In this document: one piece after another, positions 30,645-33,501 of the stretch
How the letters are laid out: every line of letters starts with the position of its first letter
How positions within the stretch are numbered: position 1 is the stretch's first letter
From: Verrucomicrobiota bacterium
GTDB taxonomy: Bacteria > Verrucomicrobiota > Verrucomicrobiia > Limisphaerales > UBA9464
Length of the DNA: 33,501 bases
Assembly (NCBI GenBank): GCA_016871615.1
Contig: VHCX01000037.1
Location: forward strand, 1 to 33,501
Direction: 5' to 3'
Notes under the pieces: model-generated
Database searches by the model: none
What the model was told of the DNA's origin: nothing
Seen by the model: only the letters and a program-made list of their open reading frames with translations
Made by a program: the position numbers and the translations under genes

Positions 30645-32414
30645 ATGGAATCCCCGCCAGCCGCTTCATCGGATCCCTCATCGGCGCCCGCGTCGCGGAA
30701 TTGTCCGCGATGCCATTCCCCCATTCCCGAGCGGGCCCCGGGCGGCCTGTGCCCGCGCTGCCTCCTCGATGGCGCCAGCGCGCCGACCGACGCCGGACTC
30801 GGACCGCAGGCCTCGAGGACTCCAACGCTGGCCGAGATCGCGTCGGCCTTCCCGGACCTGGAGGTGCTCGGCCACCTTGGTTCGGGCGGGATGGGCTGCG
30901 TGTATCGGGTGCGGGAACGGGATTCGGGCAGGATCTCGGCCCTCAAGGTGCTGCCCCGGGAATTGGCCGCCGATCCGGCCTTCGTGGAACGCTTCGAGCG
31001 CGAGGCCCGCACGCTCGCGCGGGTGCGGCATCCCCACATCGTGGGCGTTCATGGGTTCGGGCAGGCCGGTGGGTTCTGCTTCCTGCTGATGGAGTTCGTG
31101 GACGGGGCCAACCTCCGCCAGGCGCTGCGATCGGGGCGCTTCACCCCGCATCAGGCGCTGGCGCTCATCCCGCCCCTGTGCGAGGCGTTGCAGGCCGCCC
31201 ACGCGCAGGGAGTGCTGCATCGGGACATCAAGCCGGAGAACTTGCTGCTCGACGCCGAGGGCCGGGTGAAGATCGCCGATTTCGGCATCGCGAAGCTGCT
31301 TGAGGACCCGGCCACGCCGTCGACCGGAGCCTACACGCTCACCCGCACCGGGGCCCGGGTCGGGACACCGCATTACATGGCCCCGGAGCAGGTGGAGACA
31401 CCCGAGCAGGTGGACCACCGGGCCGACATCTACTCGCTGGGGGTGGTCTTCTACGAGCTGCTCACCGGGGAGCTTCCCCTCGGCCGCTTCCCAGCCCCCT
31501 CGATCAAGGCCGGCCTCGATGCCCGCGTGGACGACATCGTCTTCCGGGCGCTGGCCAAGGAACGGGAGCTACGCCAGCAATCCGCCGATCAGGTGAAGGC
31601 GGAGGTCGAAGGGTTGGGTGGAACCGAACACGAGCAGCGGAACAAACCGTCGAAGCGAGTCCCGGTCTGGAGCCGCTTCGGCCCATGGACGAGATCCCGG
31701 GTTGTCGGGGCGGTCGCGGTCGCGCTCCTCGCGACATGGGCTCTACTGACCGTCACCGTCCGTTTCCTTCAGCAAAACAGGGCCCGCGCGAACCGGATCG
31801 CCGGAATCAACCGGCTCAAAACTCTCGGGATGGCCCTGAGGATCGCGGAGGTGGACGGAGTACCGGTGACAAACGATCGAGTCGCGTTTCCGGCAACAAC
31901 AACTAACCCCAAGAACGACAAATCCTTCTTGATCTTCCCATCTGGGGAGACGAACCCGGCGCCCGACGAGATGCTCGCCGTCTCTCCCCCGGATCCGAAC
32001 ACGAACGATCGATTAGTCCAAAATTATGACGGATCGGTCGAACAGCTGTCCGAAGCGCAATTCCGTGACCGCTTGAGCAGGGCCAGCCCGTCGATCCAGG
32101 CGGCTTGGGAGCGGTCGCAGATTCCGGAGTTCTCGCATCCGGATCTGGTGACGGATCCACGAACCGGGAAACCCTTCCTGATCTTTGCAACTAGGGCTAC
32201 GAACCCGGCCCCCGACGAGATGCTGGTGGTGTCTCCCCCAGATCCGCACACGAACCATCGATTGGTATTGCTTGGGGACGGATCGGTCCAGCCGCTGTCT
32301 GAAGCGAAATTCCAGGACCGCCTGAGCCGAGCCCACCCGTCGGTCCAGGCGGCTTGGGAACGGTTGCACCGAAGACCCGCCAATCCGTCGCCCCATCGAA
32401 GCACGACCCCATGA
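30645..32414 (+). CDS. Transmembrane Ser/Thr protein kinase with zinc ribbon and duplicated ectodomain
   Basis: The 589-residue protein begins with a zinc-ribbon-like segment (NCPRC...GLCPRCLLDG, about residues 18-45). A full Hanks-type kinase domain follows: GHLGSGGMGCVY loop, ATP lysine K101, HRDIKPENLLL (H192-D194), DFG at D212 and MAPEQ. A single membrane helix lies at about residues 353-374. Directly after it comes RANRIAGINRLKTLGMALRI, which resembles the start of verrucomicrobial pseudopilin heads. Two near-identical 66-residue repeats (427-492 and 510-575) follow, each with NPAPDEML, VSPPDP, DGSV and QAAWER. The kinase would face the cytosol and the repeats the periplasm. Its stop overlaps the start of the sigma-factor gene (ATGA), suggesting it signals to that factor. 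The ligand and target are unknown. Confidence 0.9.
   Translation: MESPPAASSDPSSAPASRNCPRCHSPIPERAPGGLCPRCLLDGASAPTDAGLGPQASRTPTLAEIASAFPDLEVLGHLGSGGMGCVYRVRERDSGRISALKVLPRELAADPAFVERFEREARTLARVRHPHIVGVHGFGQAGGFCFLLMEFVDGANLRQALRSGRFTPHQALALIPPLCEALQAAHAQGVLHRDIKPENLLLDAEGRVKIADFGIAKLLEDPATPSTGAYTLTRTGARVGTPHYMAPEQVETPEQVDHRADIYSLGVVFYELLTGELPLGRFPAPSIKAGLDARVDDIVFRALAKERELRQQSADQVKAEVEGLGGTEHEQRNKPSKRVPVWSRFGPWTRSRVVGAVAVALLATWALLTVTVRFLQQNRARANRIAGINRLKTLGMALRIAEVDGVPVTNDRVAFPATTTNPKNDKSFLIFPSGETNPAPDEMLAVSPPDPNTNDRLVQNYDGSVEQLSEAQFRDRLSRASPSIQAAWERSQIPEFSHPDLVTDPRTGKPFLIFATRATNPAPDEMLVVSPPDPHTNHRLVLLGDGSVQPLSEAKFQDRLSRAHPSVQAAWERLHRRPANPSPHRSTTP
31923..32369 (+). repeat. In-gene duplication in the kinase ectodomain (249-bp period)
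   Basis: Bases 31923-32120 and 32172-32369 (66 codons each) encode closely matching segments. Shared strings include FLIF, TNPAPDEML, VSPPDP.TN.RLV, DGSV, LSEA.F.DRLSRA.PS.QAAWER. The nucleotide match is also high, with the same codons in long runs, which suggests a fairly recent duplication or gene conversion. Confidence 0.9.
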
Positions 32415-33130
32415 CCGACTCTCGATCGCCCATCGCCGGCTTCGCCCCCACGCGCTGGTCGCTGGTGGCGCGAGCGCGGGGCACGACGGCGGAAGCCCGG
32501 ACGGCCTTGTCGGAACTGTGCGAGGCCTACTGGCGACCGGTGTTCGAGACGCTCCGGCGGTGGCATGGCACCGACGACGAGGCGCGCGAGTCGGCCCAGG
32601 AATTCTTCGCCCATGTGCTGGCCGGCGGCCGCCTTGCGGGGGCCGACCCGGCCCGCGGACGATTCCGCTCCTACTTGCTGGGCGCGCTCCGGCATTTCGA
32701 ATCGGACCTGCGTGAGCGGGCCTGCCGACTCAAGCGCGGCGGCGGCGTCGCAATCGCGTCGCTCTCCGAGGACGAAATCGCCGAGCCGGCCAGCCCAAGC
32801 CTCGACCCGATCCGCTTCGACCGGGAGTGGGCTTTCACGGTGGTCGATCGGGCCCTGATGGCGGTGGAGACCGACCTCCGGATGGCAGGCCGGTCGGCCC
32901 ACTTCGAGCGCCTGAAACCCGCGCTGGTCGGAGACGATCTTCCGTCGCCCTCGGACCTCGCCCGGGAACTCGGGCTCACCGAAGGCGCGCTGAAGGTGGC
33001 CATCCACCGCCTGAGGCGACGATTCCGGGAGGCGGTGCGGGCCGAGATCGGCCAGACCCTGTCCGAGGGCGACGATGTGCAGGAGGAGCTGCGCTACCTC
33101 ATCGAGGTGTTGGCTTCAACGGGAGGCTGA
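32411..33130 (+). CDS. ECF-like RNA polymerase sigma factor paired with the kinase
   Basis: The 239-residue protein opens with FAPTRWSLVARA, a start common in planctomycete and verrucomicrobial sigma-24-like proteins. It has a region-2-like segment (LSELCEAYWRPVFETLRRW...DEARESAQEFFAHVL) and a longer linker than usual. A region-4 helix-turn-helix (SDLARELGLTEGALKVAIHRLRRRF) follows, then a short C-terminal tail ending EELRYLIEVLAS. Such factors redirect RNA polymerase to a small regulon. The ATG lies inside the kinase stop (ATGA), so both proteins are likely made together. No anti-sigma gene is present, which fits kinase-controlled ECF factors. It converges with the photolyase gene, 37 bases away. 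Confidence 0.85.
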   Translation: MTDSRSPIAGFAPTRWSLVARARGTTAEARTALSELCEAYWRPVFETLRRWHGTDDEARESAQEFFAHVLAGGRLAGADPARGRFRSYLLGALRHFESDLRERACRLKRGGGVAIASLSEDEIAEPASPSLDPIRFDREWAFTVVDRALMAVETDLRMAGRSAHFERLKPALVGDDLPSPSDLARELGLTEGALKVAIHRLRRRFREAVRAEIGQTLSEGDDVQEELRYLIEVLASTGG

Positions 33131-33167
33131 ATCGAAACGAACTACTTCCGGGCCCATCCAAAGGGGT

Positions 33168-33501
33168 CTATTCGAAAAGTTCCTGCTGCACCGGACCGGG
33201 TTCCGGCTCGGGTCCGGGATCCGACGAGCCCCTCAACAGGCCCTCGCGGTACCGGGCCTCGGCGTCGGCACCCCGGAAGGTGTGGCCCTTGCGGCTGCCA
33301 TGGCGCACATACACCCGGCGCGACGCCTCACGGGCGGCTCCGCTGGACCGCACGCGGGCGATGCGCTCCTTGGCCTCCAACACCGCCCGACGCGGATCGA
33401 CCCTCGGGGCCGGATAGTCGACGCCGATCACGCACCCGGCGGCCTCCTGCTGCGAGCGGGTCATGCGCCACGGCTCGGCCAGGAAGGCGTCGGGCACGCC
33501 G
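33168..33501 (-). CDS. DNA photolyase/cryptochrome family protein, C-terminal fragment
   Basis: Only the last 110 or so codons are inside the window; the frame is open through the right edge. The fragment [30 protein letters not shown] is the hallmark C-terminal end of the FAD domain of class I-type photolyases and bacterial cryptochromes. It is followed by a helix and a RHGSRKG segment as in many bacterial members, and then a Pro/Glu-rich tail ending QQELFE. These enzymes use FADH- and blue light to repair cyclobutane dimers in DNA, or to signal. The antenna site lies outside the window. The stop is TAG at 33168-33170. An FO synthase gene 3 kb away suggests a deazaflavin antenna. Confidence 0.85.
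   Translation of the reverse strand, partial: GVPDAFLAEPWRMTRSQQEAAGCVIGVDYPAPRVDPRRAVLEAKERIARVRSSGAAREASRRVYVRHGSRKGHTFRGADAEARYREGLLRGSSDPGPEPEPGPVQQELFE

Overview
The window (about 68% GC by eye) is dense bacterial chromosome. It most likely comes from the PVC group and probably Verrucomicrobiota. The grounds are a zinc-ribbon Ser/Thr kinase overlapping an ECF-type sigma gene, a pseudopilin-like ectodomain on that kinase, an informational cluster of tRNA-Thr, tuf, tRNA-Trp, tRNA-Ser, secE, nusG and rplK, and the scarcity of Shine-Dalgarno sequences. This placement is an inference from gene content, not from a phylogeny.

1-9,000: The 3' part of a class I/II aminotransferase is followed by a leftward group. 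This group holds a sigma-54-dependent response regulator, a DUF2165 membrane protein, two paralogous NMT1/THI5-like substrate-binding proteins on either side of an 8-oxoguanine-deaminase-like amidohydrolase, and a TonB-dependent outer-membrane receptor. A well-spaced sigma-54 promoter candidate lies upstream of the receptor.

9,000-17,822: A rightward, tightly packed group diverges from the receptor. It encodes a cytidine/guanine-deaminase-fold enzyme, an FAD-linked oxidase, a creatininase-family amidohydrolase, a CocE/NonD-type serine hydrolase, a complete NitT/TauT-type ABC importer (ATPase, permease, third NMT1/THI5-like binding protein) and a flavodoxin-like protein. Together the two arms look like an uncharacterised system for outer-membrane capture, import and breakdown of a nitrogen heterocycle (an oxidised purine, pyrimidine or related compound). 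The substrate is inferred, not shown.

17,792-19,871: A lytic transglycosylase, a cytosolic sulfite-oxidase-like molybdoenzyme, a small membrane protein, and a 464-base stretch without a convincing gene that ends in a short telomere-like repeat.

19,872-23,220: The leftward informational operon. It ends at rplK instead of continuing into rplA. A TTGACA promoter lies about 175 bases ahead of its first tRNA.

23,220-33,501: adk, a membrane protein of unknown role and hflX run leftward, and glgA diverges from them. A fused CofG-CofH FO synthase (FbiC type) converges on glgA. Then come a Ser/Thr kinase with a duplicated ectodomain, its overlapping ECF-like sigma factor, and the C-terminus of a photolyase/cryptochrome. 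FO synthase and photolyase within 3 kb suggest that FO may serve as a photolyase antenna.
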